Assembly (NCBI GenBank): GCA_950022295.1 | Contig: OX465601.1 | Span: forward strand, 77,013,501 to 77,077,500 | DNA from: Bromus sterilis | Lineage: Eukaryota; Streptophyta; Magnoliopsida; Poales; Poaceae | DNA: 64,000 bases | Direction of reading: 5' to 3' | In this document: piece after piece, positions 53,995-64,000 of the stretch | Layout of the letters: each line of letters starts with the position of its first letter | Numbering within the stretch: the first letter of the stretch is position 1 | Program-made: the position numbers and the translations under genes | The notes under the pieces: model-generated | What the model saw: the letters and a program-made list of their open reading frames with translations, nothing else | Told to the model about the DNA's origin: nothing | The model's database searches: none

Positions 53995-55626
53995 TGATAC
54001 GGTGAGGAAGATAGTTATCTCCCTTCTCGTTGGTTACCCCAAGTGGAAGGTGAGATGTAGCGTAGCAGCAGATTTCCCCTATGTGGAGGATAGGGTTTGT
54101 CTCACGTAGGACTCGCAGAGATACAAGAAGGTGGTAAAGTGAACGGTGGCGCCGAGGTTGCTAACTTTGCCTGGACCTGCACACACAACAAATAACTTTG
54201 CTACCAACAAGTATAGAGGAGTTGTCAATTCCTCCGGCCTTGCTGTTTACGAATGATCAACGCAAGAGATAATAATAGTGGCAACTGAAAGTAAAGACTG
54301 AAAGTAAATTGAAGATGTAAACAATGGTGGAAATATGGACCGGGGTCCCATGACGTTCACTAGTGATGTCTCTCTCCCAAAAGACGATAAAAGTGCTAGC
54401 GAGGTAAACAAATCACAGCTGGGCAATTGACGGGATTATAAACGCACCGCAATGCTAACTATGCTACATAAGAAAGGAAGAGGCTCAAAAGCAATGGGCA
54501 GTACGCCAAGGTAAGTAGACCGAAATCCATCTGCATCTACTACGAATCATCCACCTTGAGATATCTATCCAGAACATCTCTCTGGTATTAAGTTGTGAAT
54601 CCCACCCAAAGTGTAAACTCAAAGCAACAGACAACTGCATTAAAAGAACTATGCGTAAAGTAAACAATCCTTGCACCCGCAAGTACAAGCACCGTTGTTT
54701 TATCCCTGGTGGCCACAACACATCCCCTAGTCTCATGTTTCTGTCACTCAAGATAGACATCAGGGGGCTGAACCCACAATCAAGTATAACGCTCCCTCTT
54801 GGAGCTGCAACAAATCACTTGGCCAAAGAAAAATACGGAAACGGAGAACATGCAAGAATTTACTAAAGAACACAAATATAAAAGAAAACCAAATATATTA
54901 ATCATTACAATCTGAACATAATCTCATAATCCATCAGATCCCAGCAAACTCAGCATAGCAACACAGAAATTACAAAGGTGCCTCGATCATGTGAGGCGGC
55001 TCACGATGTCTCAAAAGTGGAAGCACAAAGAGGGGAGGAGAACATCACATCGCTACTAGTCATGGAGCCATGGTCCAAGGGGGACTACTCACAAGACATC
55101 CGGGAGGCGTCCATGGTGATGGATGGTCTCCCGGAGGGGATTCCTCCTTCCGGCAAGGTGCCGGGGCAGCTTCTCCTGGCATCCCCGATCTTGAAACGGC
55201 GACGGCGGTGGTACATAGAGGAGAACGGGAATAGCAGATCGATATTAGGGGTTTCCGTCGCGGGGGCTAAATATCGGCCAAAGGGGGCACCGAGAGGGGC
55301 CACAGGGCAGCCAGGAGGCCTCCTGGCGCGGCCTAGGGTGGGGACGCGCCAGGGACCCTGGTGGGTCCACCCCCTTCCATCTTTAGTTATTCGGGAAGCT
55401 TCCGGGTCGCTGATTTTTTATATAATTTTTCCGGGATTTATTTTAATGGCCGAAAAACCTGAAATACAAAAACAACAGAAAACAGGAACTGGCAACTGGG
55501 TGCACTGAGTTAATAGGTTAGTCCAAATATGATCAAAAGTGTATGAAAGTTCAAGAAAAACATGGCAAAGTCACACAAATCATGCATGGATCAAGAAGAA
55601 ATTATAGATACTTTTGGGACGTATCA
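53995..55626 (-). repeat. 3' LTR of GyC
   Basis: About 1632 bp; - strand start TGATACGTCCCAAAAG (55626) and end CCTCACCGTATCA (53995). Both ends share a TGATAC/GTATCA inverted repeat. The first 106 bp of the partner LTR (63895-64000) match 53995-54100 with few differences. Frames at 54485-54760 and 54978-55508 are LTR sequence. Confidence 0.9.
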
Positions 55627-56126
55627 ACATCCCCAAGCATAATTCCTGCTCGTCCTCGAGTAGGGAAATGATAACAAGCATAATTTCGGTGGCGACATGC
55701 CACACAGCCATATAAGGACTTTTAAGTAAAGCAATCAAAGCGTGCAATTCAATTCAAGTCTTAACAAGCAAGAGTCTATATTAGTATTGACACAAGTAAC
55801 AAAAGAACAAAGGGTGCAAGAGCTCTCGCTATCCGTGACTCGAATGTCTCCAGATGGTGTTTGCGTGCAAGAAGGGGGATAGGGAATACGATATAAAAAA
55901 TAGTTGTTGAGAACTACTATCTACTAAAGTTTCACACTTAGTCTCCTTTGGATTATTATCTTGACTCGTCCCCAGACCACTAGTCAGGTACAAGTCAAAC
56001 TGATCCACTCCCTTTCGATATTTTGAGCACTCATGCAATGGATGAGCATGAGCAAGAAAGTTGACACCTAAAAGGTAAAACAGAAAGAAGGTGGAGGAGG
56101 AAGACAAAAAAGGTGTGAAAGGCTCA
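55627..56126 (-). other. GyC interior next to the 3' LTR
   Basis: Homologous to GyB 11081-11592, including the CCCCAAGC polypurine tract (55628-55640 reversed) and the CCTGCTCGTCCTCGAGTAGG block. It ends AAAGGCTCA at the GyD insertion, where GyB continues with CATCAACGAGGAC. Confidence 0.8.
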
Positions 56127-57560
56127 TGATACGTCCAAAACGTATCTATAATTTCTGCTTGCTCCATGCCTCTTTTGTGTGATATTGCTATGTTATTGAT
56201 GAACTTCCATACACTTTTGATCATATTTGGACTAACCTATTAACTCAGTGCACCCCAGTGTCAGTTCCTGTTTTCTACTGTTTTTCTATTTCAGGTTTCC
56301 CCCATATTAAAAGTGCTCCAAAAATTCGGGAAAAATCAGATAAAAAATCAGCGTTCCGAAGCTTCCGGATTTACCGAAGAAGGGCCAGAGGGGCCCCACC
56401 TGGTGCCTAGACGGCCACCCCGCTCGGTCTAGGGCTTGGCCGCGCCGGGAGGGCACGTGGGCGACTGGTGGACCCCCCGGTGCCCCCCTTTGGTCCTTAT
56501 TTTTACTCGCAACGCGAAAACCCTGATTCCAGACCCCTTTTCTCCAGAAGCAATTCCGATCTCCGCCGCCATCGCCAACAAGCTTCGGGGGACCAGAATT
56601 CCTGTGCCGGCACCCTGCCGGGACAGGGAAGTGCCCCCGGATTCATCTCCATCGACGTTGCTTCCTCCTTCCATGATGCGGGAGTAATTCCTCCTCGGGG
56701 CTGAGATTTCTACCAGTAGCTATGTGGTATTCTCTCTCTCCCATGATGTGATCTTGATTGTGATCATAGGCTATTTTAATCTAGGATGATCCCATGATGT
56801 TTACCCTTTTTCTATGTATTGGATTTATGTACTCACTTGATAGTATAATCCCCGAGACCATGGTGACATGGGTTAGAAGAATATTTTCATGAGTGATTTC
56901 CTCTTTTGTGTGTGGATTGAAGATTGAGAGTCTCTTGGTGCTTGTCTTTGACTATCCTTTAGATATGTTGTGGTGATTGTGGTACTCTCTTTGGATGGCC
57001 CCGGTGACATTGGAAATCCATAGATGAGAACTACGAACTCTAAGGTGTGCTTTTATAGCCCTACACAATTATCGTCCTCTCTTGACCACAAAGGAATGAC
57101 CTCCGAGTACATCTCCATTGCATGTTTTATGGGGAATATCATGTGATTAGACTATGTTCATGTTGTTGGGAGTTTCCACTAGTGAAAGTATGAAGCCTAG
57201 GCCTTGTTTCCATCATTGCAATACTGTTTGTGCTCACGTTTAACATTTGTTTCCTTGCTGCACTTTTTATTACAGATTTATATTACTTCGTTTTGCCACA
57301 CCTATCACCTATATTTTACCATCTCTTCGCCGAACTAGTGCACCTATACAACTCCTAGTTGTATTAGGTGTGTTGGGGACACAAGAGACTTCTTGTATCT
57401 TAATTGCAGGGTTGCTGGAGAGAGACCATCTTCAACCTCTACTTCCCTGAGTTCGATAAACCTTAGGTCATCCACTTGAGGGAAATTGCTGCTGTCCTAC
57501 AAACCTCTGCGCTTGGAGGCCCAACATAGTCTACAAGAATAGAAGCGTGCGTAGACATCA
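56127..57560 (+). repeat. 5' LTR of GyD
   Basis: About 1434 bp from TGATACGTCCAAAACG to GTGCGTAGACATCA. Only its first 250 bp resemble the other Gypsy LTRs. The rest, including GGTTGCTGGAGAGAGACCAT and CTTGGAGGCCCAACATAGTC, belongs to a different Triticeae Gypsy subfamily that I have seen but cannot name with certainty. Confidence 0.82.
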
Positions 57561-57569
57561 ATCTATTTC

Positions 57570-57587
57570 TGGCGCCGTTGCCGGGGA
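57570..57587 (+). other. Primer-binding site of GyD
   Basis: TGGCGCCGTTGCCGGGGA lies 9 bp after the LTR and matches the Athila-type PBS perfectly. Confidence 0.9.
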
Positions 57588-57659
57588 GGTAAGCGTTGAA
57601 GGTATATCTTTAGATCTTGCAATTAAATCTTTCGTTTCTTGTTTTTATTTTTCACTAGT

Positions 57660-59425
57660 TATGCTTATGGAAAACTGCACTCTTAGTTCGATGTTTGGGG
57701 AAAGGCCGCTTTACCACGCCCGTGGTAGAGAAGTCTCCTCCACCTACTGAATGTATCCCGTTCAAAATACCACTTGGGATAGTCGAAATAATTATTAATG
57801 ATTGTTATGATGGGACAGTCAATCCTAGTATTCATTTGTTTAAACTTACATAACTTTGTGAGTTATTTAAGATTTCAGGTTTGACAGGAGGTGAAGTCAT
57901 GAAGAAATTATTTGCCTTGTCACTGAAAGGAAAAGCATTGGAATGGTATAGGCTACTAGATGATTCTCACCTGCTGGATTGGGAAGAGATCCAGTCTCTC
58001 TTTTACTCCAAGTTTTATCCTCTTCATGAAGTCCATGAGAATAGGAATTATGTTTATAATTTCTATCCTCATGATGGAGAGAGCATAGCTCAATCTTGGG
58101 AGAGACTGAAAACTTTAATTCTAAAATGTACTAACCATGGGCTCCCCAAAGATATCATTATTACTAATTTTTATGCAAGGCTCTCTCGACAGGATAAATA
58201 CTTGCTCGATGCTTCCTCTATGGGTTTTTTCACAAACGAAAAGATTGATGCTAAATGGGAACTCCTTGAAAGAATTCAACGCAACACAGAGGATTGGGAG
58301 ATCGACAAAGGTAAAGAGCCAGGTATAATTTATGAGTATGATTGCATTAAGTCCTTTGTTCAAACAGCAAGTTTTAATAAGTTTAGTGCTAAGTTTGGGC
58401 TTGATTCTGAAATCCTTGTTGATTTCCTCAAATCTTTTGCTTCACATCTTAATAGGCCTAAGGACGATTGGATCAAGCATCATGAACCTTTTAAAGAGAT
58501 TTGCAAAGAAAATAAAATTGTTCATGATGATTGCAACATGCATGATCCAATTCCTGAAAATGAAGTTTTATATAAGCATGTTAATTTTTGTGGAGTGGAT
58601 AGACCTTGTGAAAGGCCTATGATTGAAGAAGAGAAGTATTGTAAGAAACATAAGAATGAAAGAACAATCACTTGGGTCAAAGATTTAAATGAAATTGCTA
58701 GAGAATTGTGTGACCTTTATCCTTTTACTTGTGAACTTTATGGTATAGAGGGTCACTTTAATTTTCAATGCATGAACTTTCAAAATATAATTGTTAACCA
58801 GTTTTGTGATAACATGATCACCCCTGATCTTTATGACGAACTTATGTTATTTTTGATGCGTGAAGAGTTATCAGAAAAGACTTCTTGGCTAGATGTTAAT
58901 GCCTTAGGAATAAACAACACTTTGCAAAATTTCCATCTCTATTGTGTTGTTAATTGCCATGAAAATGATTACATAAGTAAGATTAGAAAGGAGGGAACTT
59001 TACCAAAGTATAAAAATGTCTCTTATATTTGTACTAATAAAAAGGAGAGTTTCTCCCAAGTTTCCCCTATTGTTTATAATGATAAATCAGGATATATGGA
59101 GAAACTTCATCTCCAACCACTCCCTCCTAAGGTGAAGAAGAAGAAAAGGAAGAGGAGGAGGAAGAGGAGCAAGAAGGAAGAAGAATGGGTATCAACCTGG
59201 CCTGAGCATATTCCTCGTATCAATTTTTATCCTAACAGATATAAATTTATGGAGGATGGTGAGCTTGATTGCATTCATTATTATCCTGATGTTAAGTCCG
59301 TTGGCACTATTGAAGATGATTTTGATTATGATATGCATGTTACTTATTGTGATTGGGAAGATAATGATAATGCCACTTATGATCTTGAAAATCTTTTGGT
59401 GCCAACTCTGAAAATGATGATATAG
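57660..59425 (+). pseudogene. gag: Athila-like Gag with fused unknown C-terminal region (GyD)
   Basis: Upstream codons (PPTECIPFKIPLGI..., about 57740) are cut by a stop at 57851 (T, stop, LCEL). The long frame 57881-59425 (514 residues) then continues. Residues 5-140 match the plant retrotransposon Gag domain: LFALSLKGKALEWYRLL, WEEIQSLFYSKFYP, GESIAQSWERLKTLI, NHGLP, NFYARL and LLDASSMG. A Cys/His motif C277-x6-C284-x7-H292-x4-C297 has the same spacing as in the GyB ORF. A strongly basic tract (418-432, KKKKRKRRRKRSKK) could bind nucleic acid or act as a nuclear signal. The frame ends LLVPTLKMMI just before an AAGCTTGGGGATG motif. Confidence 0.8.
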
Positions 59426-59463
59426 AAAGCTCTAAGCTTGGGGATGATAGGATTGCAAGTCCA

Positions 59464-60119
59464 TTACCCATTAGTGATGTGGTAATTGATAGTTCTTTTG
59501 CTAGTAAGAATAAATACAACATGTTTAAAAATATATTTGCTAGCAATGATAATGCTTTTCTCTACTATGATGATGTTATAACTCCTATCTATAGTGATTG
59601 TAAAGGTACCTATGACATAAAGAGAAATTATCCTTATGAAACTTGTCATAATCATGGAGGGGATTACTCCCTTGCTGAACACCATCTTCCTAATAACAAT
59701 TAATCTATATTGTTCAAGTTGTTTATGATAGTCCTACTCCCACTATTACCAATGAGAAAGATTATGCTTATGTGGAGAGTAAGAGTACCTTTTTGCATGT
59801 GGATCATGGTAAAAATGCTTTATGTGATACTTATATTGTTGAGTTTATTCGTGATCCCACTGAAAAATTTTATGAGAGGGGAACACATTCTTATAGATAT
59901 TTCAATAATATCAAGTTCCTTCTCTTTATGTTGAAGGTTTTGAAGCTGCACTTGTTTTTCCTTCCTATGCTTATTGCTTTGTGCTTCAATGAATTATTCT
60001 ATTGCAATATTCCTATGCATAGGAAGCATTTTAGGCTTAAATGTGTTTCGTATTTGCTTCTTGATGTTCTCTTTTGTTCTTCAACTCTTATTCCAGCGAG
60101 AGCATCATTAAAGTCTTAA
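59464..60119 (+). pseudogene. GyD downstream ORF segment, homologous to the C-terminus of the GyB protein
   Basis: Frames 59479-59703 and 59772-60119 follow the Gag frame. The second reads ALCDTYIVEFIRDPTEKFYERG, then a hydrophobic stretch (LLFMLKVLKLHLFFLPMLIA) and IPMHRKH. It aligns with the end of the GyB ORF (DLCDIYILDVFHDTTEDYFERG...MPMHRK). The homology shows that the unknown protein of GyA/GyB is related to a module lying after Gag in GyD. Stops and a frame change separate it from the Gag frame. Confidence 0.65.
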
Positions 60120-62027
60120 GCCTATCTTTATGGCTATAAAGAAAGAGCTCTAGGGAGACAACCCTTGTTATCTTTACTTTCAGTTTGTTCTTTTATTTTT
60201 TTGTGGTCTTGATGATTGTTACTTCTGTAGCAACATCATTGTATCTTTACTTTTCAAGCTTTGTGCCATTTATAGCCTCATATGACAAGGGAAGTGAAAG
60301 TTGTGACATGCTGTCCAGAAAACAGATTCTGTCCTATTTACGGGAAAAATCATAGAAAAATCCCAGTTCATATTTTTGAGTTGAATTTTTTACACAGCGT
60401 GCTCTATACAATCACGGAACTTTCGTATGTTCTGAGTTTTTTTATTTGAGTTGCATAAGTATCCCTAAAAAAATCTTTACTACCTTCTGGAATGTTTTTC
60501 ACATATTCTGTCCTGTTTTGCCTTTTCTTCGTTTTGCAAACCTTAAGCTTGCTTTTTCTTTGCAAATACTTTTTGGAAATCTTGAGAAACAGTAGCTCTT
60601 CAAGAATATCCTTATTTCCAGTAGAGTAAAAATTATTTTATTATGGGTACTAACCTCGCTAATCAGATTATGATGAGTTATGTATGAAGGGAGTTTTCAT
60701 GTGTGCGAGGGAAGATGATGAAAGAAGATTCAGGAGTGTCAAGCGCTCAAGCTTGGGGATGCCCCCATGCATCCCCAAGAAATATTCAAGGAGACTCAAG
60801 CGTCTAAGCTTAGGGATGCCCCCGTGCATCCCCTTCTCCATCAACAATTATCAGTTCGTCTTTCGCTTCACTATATTTTTATCACTTCGTGCGTTATGTG
60901 CTATGCTTGGAGCGTCTCGCTCTTAGGTTTTATTTTTAGTTTTCTTTAGCTTTGCTTTCTTTTCATAACAAGTTATAACCCAGCTTTCTTTGTGTGGGAG
61001 AGAAACACGCCCCACTTTCAAAATCTAGAACACAACATAGGATTCTTCATACTTATCTTTGATGTGTGTGTTCTTTATCTTTTTCATAGCTACTGTCATG
61101 TTTAGCTCTTAGTTTTCATGCTTATCTTTTTAAGAGATTTTGTTTAGTTTGTTGCTGGAACTCTCTTGAGTTTTCATGTTTATCTGGTTTATAGAGTTTT
61201 CTTGTTGCACTGAGTTGTGTGTCTTGACTTGGAGTAGGTACTTGAGGTTGCTATTCTTTTGTAGTAGTAACTTGCAATAGTTTTGAGGTATTGCTTTGAG
61301 TAATGTTTGGACTTTTGGTGTCAAGAGCTTTAGCCTATTAGTGATAGATGTCGTATTTTGGGAAATCCGTGTTTATTTTCAAAACTTTCAAAATTAGTTG
61401 AGAACTTTAACTACTAGATGGATCACTACTCTTTGGAGGGATTGAATATTAGAGTACACTCACGTACCATGATTCGAGGATGCGCAAGGATAACCAAACC
61501 CCCATACACTCCTCCTCGGGGTACTTATCTTTTTGTGAACCTCCTTATTAGATTGGGAGTTACCGAAAATAAGTGCATGAGTTCTTCGGACTAATGTGAG
61601 TATTCGAAAGTTGACATTTCCACCTTCCCATATTTTTCTAGCCTCTCCTGTGCCGTGCATTGCTTTCTTCTCACTCCGAGAGTTGGCGTCCACCTTCTCC
61701 GGTACATCCAAATCCTTGGCATGATATGCTCTGTCATCATAAACCCCCTTATATCCTTCCTCAAAACAGCCACCATGCCTACCTATCAAGGCATTTCCAT
61801 AGCCTTTCCGAGATACATTGCCATGCAACGTCCACCTTCTCATGACTTGATCTTCATGTCATACATTCTAATTGATTGATCTATGAGCCGCATGCTAGTT
61901 GGGCCTTGCCCTAATCATTGCTACATGACGCGCTAGTATCATTACATATCCTGCTACACCGGCAGAGGCATACATTTGCATACTTCATGATAGTTACATC
62001 TTCTGTATGATTTGAGTACTTTTGTAA
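60120..62027 (+). other. GyD 3' non-coding region
   Basis: Aligned with GyA 17600-19505 and, reversed, GyB. It includes PPT-like motifs at 60749-60761 and 60806-60818 with GCATCCCC hairpins; the GCGTTATGTGC...GGAGCGTCTCGC block at about 60890-60926; and GGCATGATATGCTCTGTCATCAT at about 61717-61739. Frames such as 60684-60926 and 61460-61843 (-) recur in relatives as decayed non-coding matches. Confidence 0.7.
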
Positions 62028-62114
62028 AGTGTGAAAGATCTTCTATACTTCTTGTAATATATAGTTACATGCGGGGATGCACTAGTGTGAAAGATCTTCT
62101 ATACTTCTTGTAAT
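62028..62114. repeat. Duplicated filler at the GyD/GyC deletion junction
   Basis: A 31-bp sequence (AGTGTGAAAGATCTTCTATA...) occurs identically at 62028-62058 and 62084-62114. The 25 bp between them include TAGTTACAT (also at 61991-61998) and GGGGATGCAC (also at about 62202). GyD sequence stops here and GyC resumes at about 62115-62120 (AGACGCTCCAAGG). This looks like templated filler from end-joining repair. Confidence 0.75.
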
Positions 62115-62910
62115 AATAGACGCTCCAAGGATAGCACATAACGCATGAAGTGATAAAAATATAGTGCAACGACGGACGAACTAATAATTGTTGATGAAGA
62201 AGGGGATGCACGGGGGCATCCCCAAGCTTAGACGCTTGAGTCTCCTTGAATATTTGTTGGGGATGCATGGGGCATCCCCAAGCTTGAGCGTTTGACACTC
62301 CAAGATCTTCTTTCATCATCTTCCATCGCACCCTTTAAAACTCCCTTCATACACAACTCATCATAAGCTGATTAGAGAGGTTAGTACCCTATTAAAATAA
62401 ATTTTCCCTTACTGGAAATAAATATATTCTTGAAGAGCTACTGTTTCTAAAGATTGCCAAAAAGTTTTCACAAAGAAAAAGAAAGCTTAAGGTTTGCAAA
62501 AGTAAGGAGAGACAAAACGTGGCAGAATCTGTGAAAAACAGAACAACAGGTAGTAAAGAATTTTTTGGGTACTTATGCAACTCAAATCAAAAAACTCAGA
62601 ACATACGAAAGTTCTGTGATTGTATAGAGCATGCTGTGTAAAAAATTCATCTCAAAAAGATGAACTGGTAATTTTCTATGATTTTTCCCGTCACGAGGAC
62701 AAAATCTGTTTTCTGGACAGCATGTCACAAGTTTCACTTCCCTTGTCATATGAGGCAATACTTGGCACAAAGCTTGAAAAATAAAGATACAATGATGTTT
62801 CTACAGTAGTAAAAATCATCAAGACCACTAAAAACAGAAGAAAAACATCTTGGGTTGCCTCCCAACAAGCGCTTTCTTTTACGCCTTTAAGCTAGGCATA
62901 AAGCAAAAGA
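62115..62910 (-). other. GyC 3' non-coding region
   Basis: Homologous to GyB 13096-13960. It has the hairpin motifs GGGGATGCACGGGGGCATCC (62202-62221) and its neighbour near 62260-62285, the CTGTTTTCTGGACAGCATGTC block and the TGGGTTGCCTCCCAACAAGC box (about 62854-62873). No coding sequence. Confidence 0.75.
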
Positions 62911-63783
62911 TCAAGTTGTATCAATCGAACCATCATCAAGATCATCAAAAAGCTCTTCAATAGTACAACTAGTCTTACGAGGTTTCTCAAATAAAGGCCG
63001 AATAAAAATGCTTCTAGGAATAAATTCAAAAGGAGGAAAATCAATTGGAGTTTCATTAAAATTAAAGATAGGTGGCTCCTCCAAAGTCTTCACTTTTTCA
63101 ACTCTCTTGGCAATAGGTGCGTCAGCTTTAGCTCGAGGAACCTTAGGGACGTAAACGAACTTGGTTTCCTTTCTTGCCGGAGTTTCATCCTTTTTGGTTT
63201 TGATTGAGGAAAAGGTAGTTCTTAGAGTTTCAATAACTTCCTCAATATTTTCTATCCTAGAAGACTTCTCATCAAGGGATTTGATACTCTCCAAAGTTTT
63301 GATAATTTTTTGCATGGAGCTATTTATCCTATTCAAATTCCCTTGAATCTTACTATCCAACTCATTTACTTTATCGATACTTGGCATCTCTAACTCTATT
63401 TTTTCAAGTTTTCTCATAATGTGAGCTAGAGTAATGTCCTCCTTAATGCTAGCAACGGGGAGACTTCCAACAAGATTTTTAATAATATTAAGGGCTTCCC
63501 AAACTGGAGCCTCTATAAAGTTCCCATTGATAGCAGTGTCTAAGACAAACCTATTGCAAGAAGTAATCCCAACATATAAATTTCTAAGCAGGATAGTAGT
63601 GGATTGATTCTTGGTGTCCCTCTTTTGAGAATCATTAATTCTATACCAAGCATCTTTCAGACTTTCACCACCTCTCTGAGTAAAGGTAAGTACTTCTGCC
63701 TCACCAAAGGCAAAAGGACCAGCCATAGTGGTAACTACTCGAAAAGTAGCAGTTATTTTTGGTATTTTTGATAAGGGACACAA
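62911..63783 (-). CDS. Athila-like Gag fragment with coiled coil (GyC)
   Basis: The open - strand frame has 290 codons; the likely start is the internal Met of MAGPFAFGEAEVL at 63726, which corresponds in position to the GyB ORF start. Residues 30-90 show a Gag-type segment (QRGGESLKDAWYRIND, LLRNLYVGITSCNRFVLDTA, GNF) recalling ESxxEAWxRF...L..GL....R..LD. Then comes a long helical region (VNELDSKIQGNLNRINSS..., about 135-195) likely to form a coiled coil. The acidic C-terminus is EELFDDLDDGSIDTT. It has no zinc knuckle or pol. It occupies the slot that GyB fills with an unrelated protein. It may be a self-contained Gag-like protein or a truncated Gag. Confidence 0.65.
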   Translation of the reverse strand: MCPLSKIPKITATFRVVTTMAGPFAFGEAEVLTFTQRGGESLKDAWYRINDSQKRDTKNQSTTILLRNLYVGITSCNRFVLDTAINGNFIEAPVWEALNIIKNLVGSLPVASIKEDITLAHIMRKLEKIELEMPSIDKVNELDSKIQGNLNRINSSMQKIIKTLESIKSLDEKSSRIENIEEVIETLRTTFSSIKTKKDETPARKETKFVYVPKVPRAKADAPIAKRVEKVKTLEEPPIFNFNETPIDFPPFEFIPRSIFIRPLFEKPRKTSCTIEELFDDLDDGSIDTT

Positions 63784-63867
63784 AAGTAAAAACTAAAAAG
63801 TAAACTAGCAAGACTAAAAATCAAAGATAAAAGATTGTGTGCAACTCCCCTATCTTGTAGACTGGAG

Positions 63868-63885
63868 TCCCCGGCAACGGCGGCA
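63868..63885 (-). other. Primer-binding site of GyC (one mismatch)
   Basis: On the - strand TGCCGCCGTTGCCGGGGA differs from the Athila-type PBS by one base. It lies 9 bp inside the 5' LTR edge. Confidence 0.8.
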
Positions 63886-63894
63886 GAAATTGCT

Positions 63895-64000
63895 TGATAC
63901 GGTGAGGAAGATAGTTCTCTCACTTCTCGTTGGTTACCCCAAGTGGAAGGTGAGATGTAGCGTAGCAGCAGATTTCCCCTATGTGGAGGATAGGGTTTGT
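63895..64000 (-). repeat. 5' LTR of GyC, truncated by window end
   Basis: The first 106 bp (reading the + strand) match 53995-54100 closely, starting TGATACGGTGAGGAAGATAG. The rest of the LTR and the displaced 5' half of CoC must lie beyond 64000. Confidence 0.88.

Larger units (their letters stand above)
56127..62058 (+). mobile_element. GyD: Athila-like Gypsy element, 3' end deleted
   Basis: A + strand element with 5' LTR 56127-57560, PBS 57570-57587, a broken gag-like gene (from about 57660), a second ORF segment to 60119 and 3' non-coding sequence up to about 62058. The expected last kilobase and 3' LTR are absent. The sequence passes through a duplicated filler into GyC. GCTCA (56122-56126) is the left target flank; no right copy survives. 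It carries the only clear Gag among the Gypsy elements here, but no pol. Confidence 0.85.
53995..64000 (-). mobile_element. GyC: Gypsy element of the GyA group, inserted in CoC
   Basis: On the - strand: 5' LTR from beyond the window to 63895, PBS 63885-63868, an Athila-like Gag-fragment ORF (63783-62911), a 3' non-coding region to about 62115, then GyD in opposite orientation, then the last 500 bp of interior (56126-55627) and the 3' LTR (55626-53995). About 1.5 kb that should lie beside GyD, judging from GyB 11594-13096, is missing. No polymerase domain is visible. Confidence 0.85.

Overview
This window is almost certainly intergenic DNA from a large grass genome, most likely Triticeae (wheat, Aegilops, barley or rye). 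The long terminal repeat (LTR) at 3284-5116 opens with TGTTGGAATTATGCCCTAGA, which I recognise as the Angela/WIS type of Copia element. The Stowaway ends (CTCCCTCC...GGAGGGAG with TA duplications) and the Athila-like Gypsy elements with a TGGCGCC primer-binding site also fit. I see no intact host gene, no tRNA or rRNA gene and no bacterial-type feature. Nearly all coding signal belongs to transposable elements, mostly broken. For reference below I label the elements CoA-CoC (Copia), GyA-GyE (Gypsy or Gypsy-like).

Left block (1-26139) is a nested stack. CoA (1-5116, + strand) is the 3' part of an Angela/WIS-like Copia element with a decayed pol. It sits in a LINE, which is itself split by GyA: LINE pieces 5117-6832 and 22213-22577 join in the middle of the RNase H domain. 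GyA (6833-22212, +) is a Gypsy element with no pol. Its single ORF is interrupted by GyB (9177-16869, - strand), flanked by perfect AATGC duplications. One GyB LTR carries a 259-bp Stowaway MITE. GyE (22679-25998), a 3.3-kb non-coding LTR element, is inserted in an older Stowaway-like MITE whose left end abuts the LINE tail.

Middle block (26140-40322) is AT-rich and old. It holds MITEs (Stowaway, hAT-like and Mutator-type, including a 383-bp foldback), degenerate minisatellites, one pair of direct repeats and several unrecognised stretches.

Right block (40323-64000) is a second stack, five layers deep. The CoB Copia 5' LTR and leader (40323-43438, +) contain CoC (43439-53994, -), a Sirevirus-type Copia with pol and two further large ORFs downstream of pol. 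CoC is split by GyC (53995 to beyond 64000, -). GyC contains GyD (56127 to about 62058, +), which has an Athila-like gag but has lost its 3' end at a deletion junction bearing a duplicated filler.

The most interesting signals are these. First, a conserved protein of unknown function, with a C-x6-C-x7-H-x4-C motif and a hydrophobic tail ending in MPMHRK, is carried by GyA and GyB, and related segments occur in GyD. Second, the Gypsy elements GyA-GyD share one leader and 3' chassis while carrying different ORFs. Third, CoC has a possible internal plant-style promoter, GC-rich leader and leader intron just ahead of its extra ORFs. Fourth, polypurine-tract-like motifs are multiplied inside three unrelated element lineages. 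All reading was by eye; boundaries supported by target-site duplications are the firmest.
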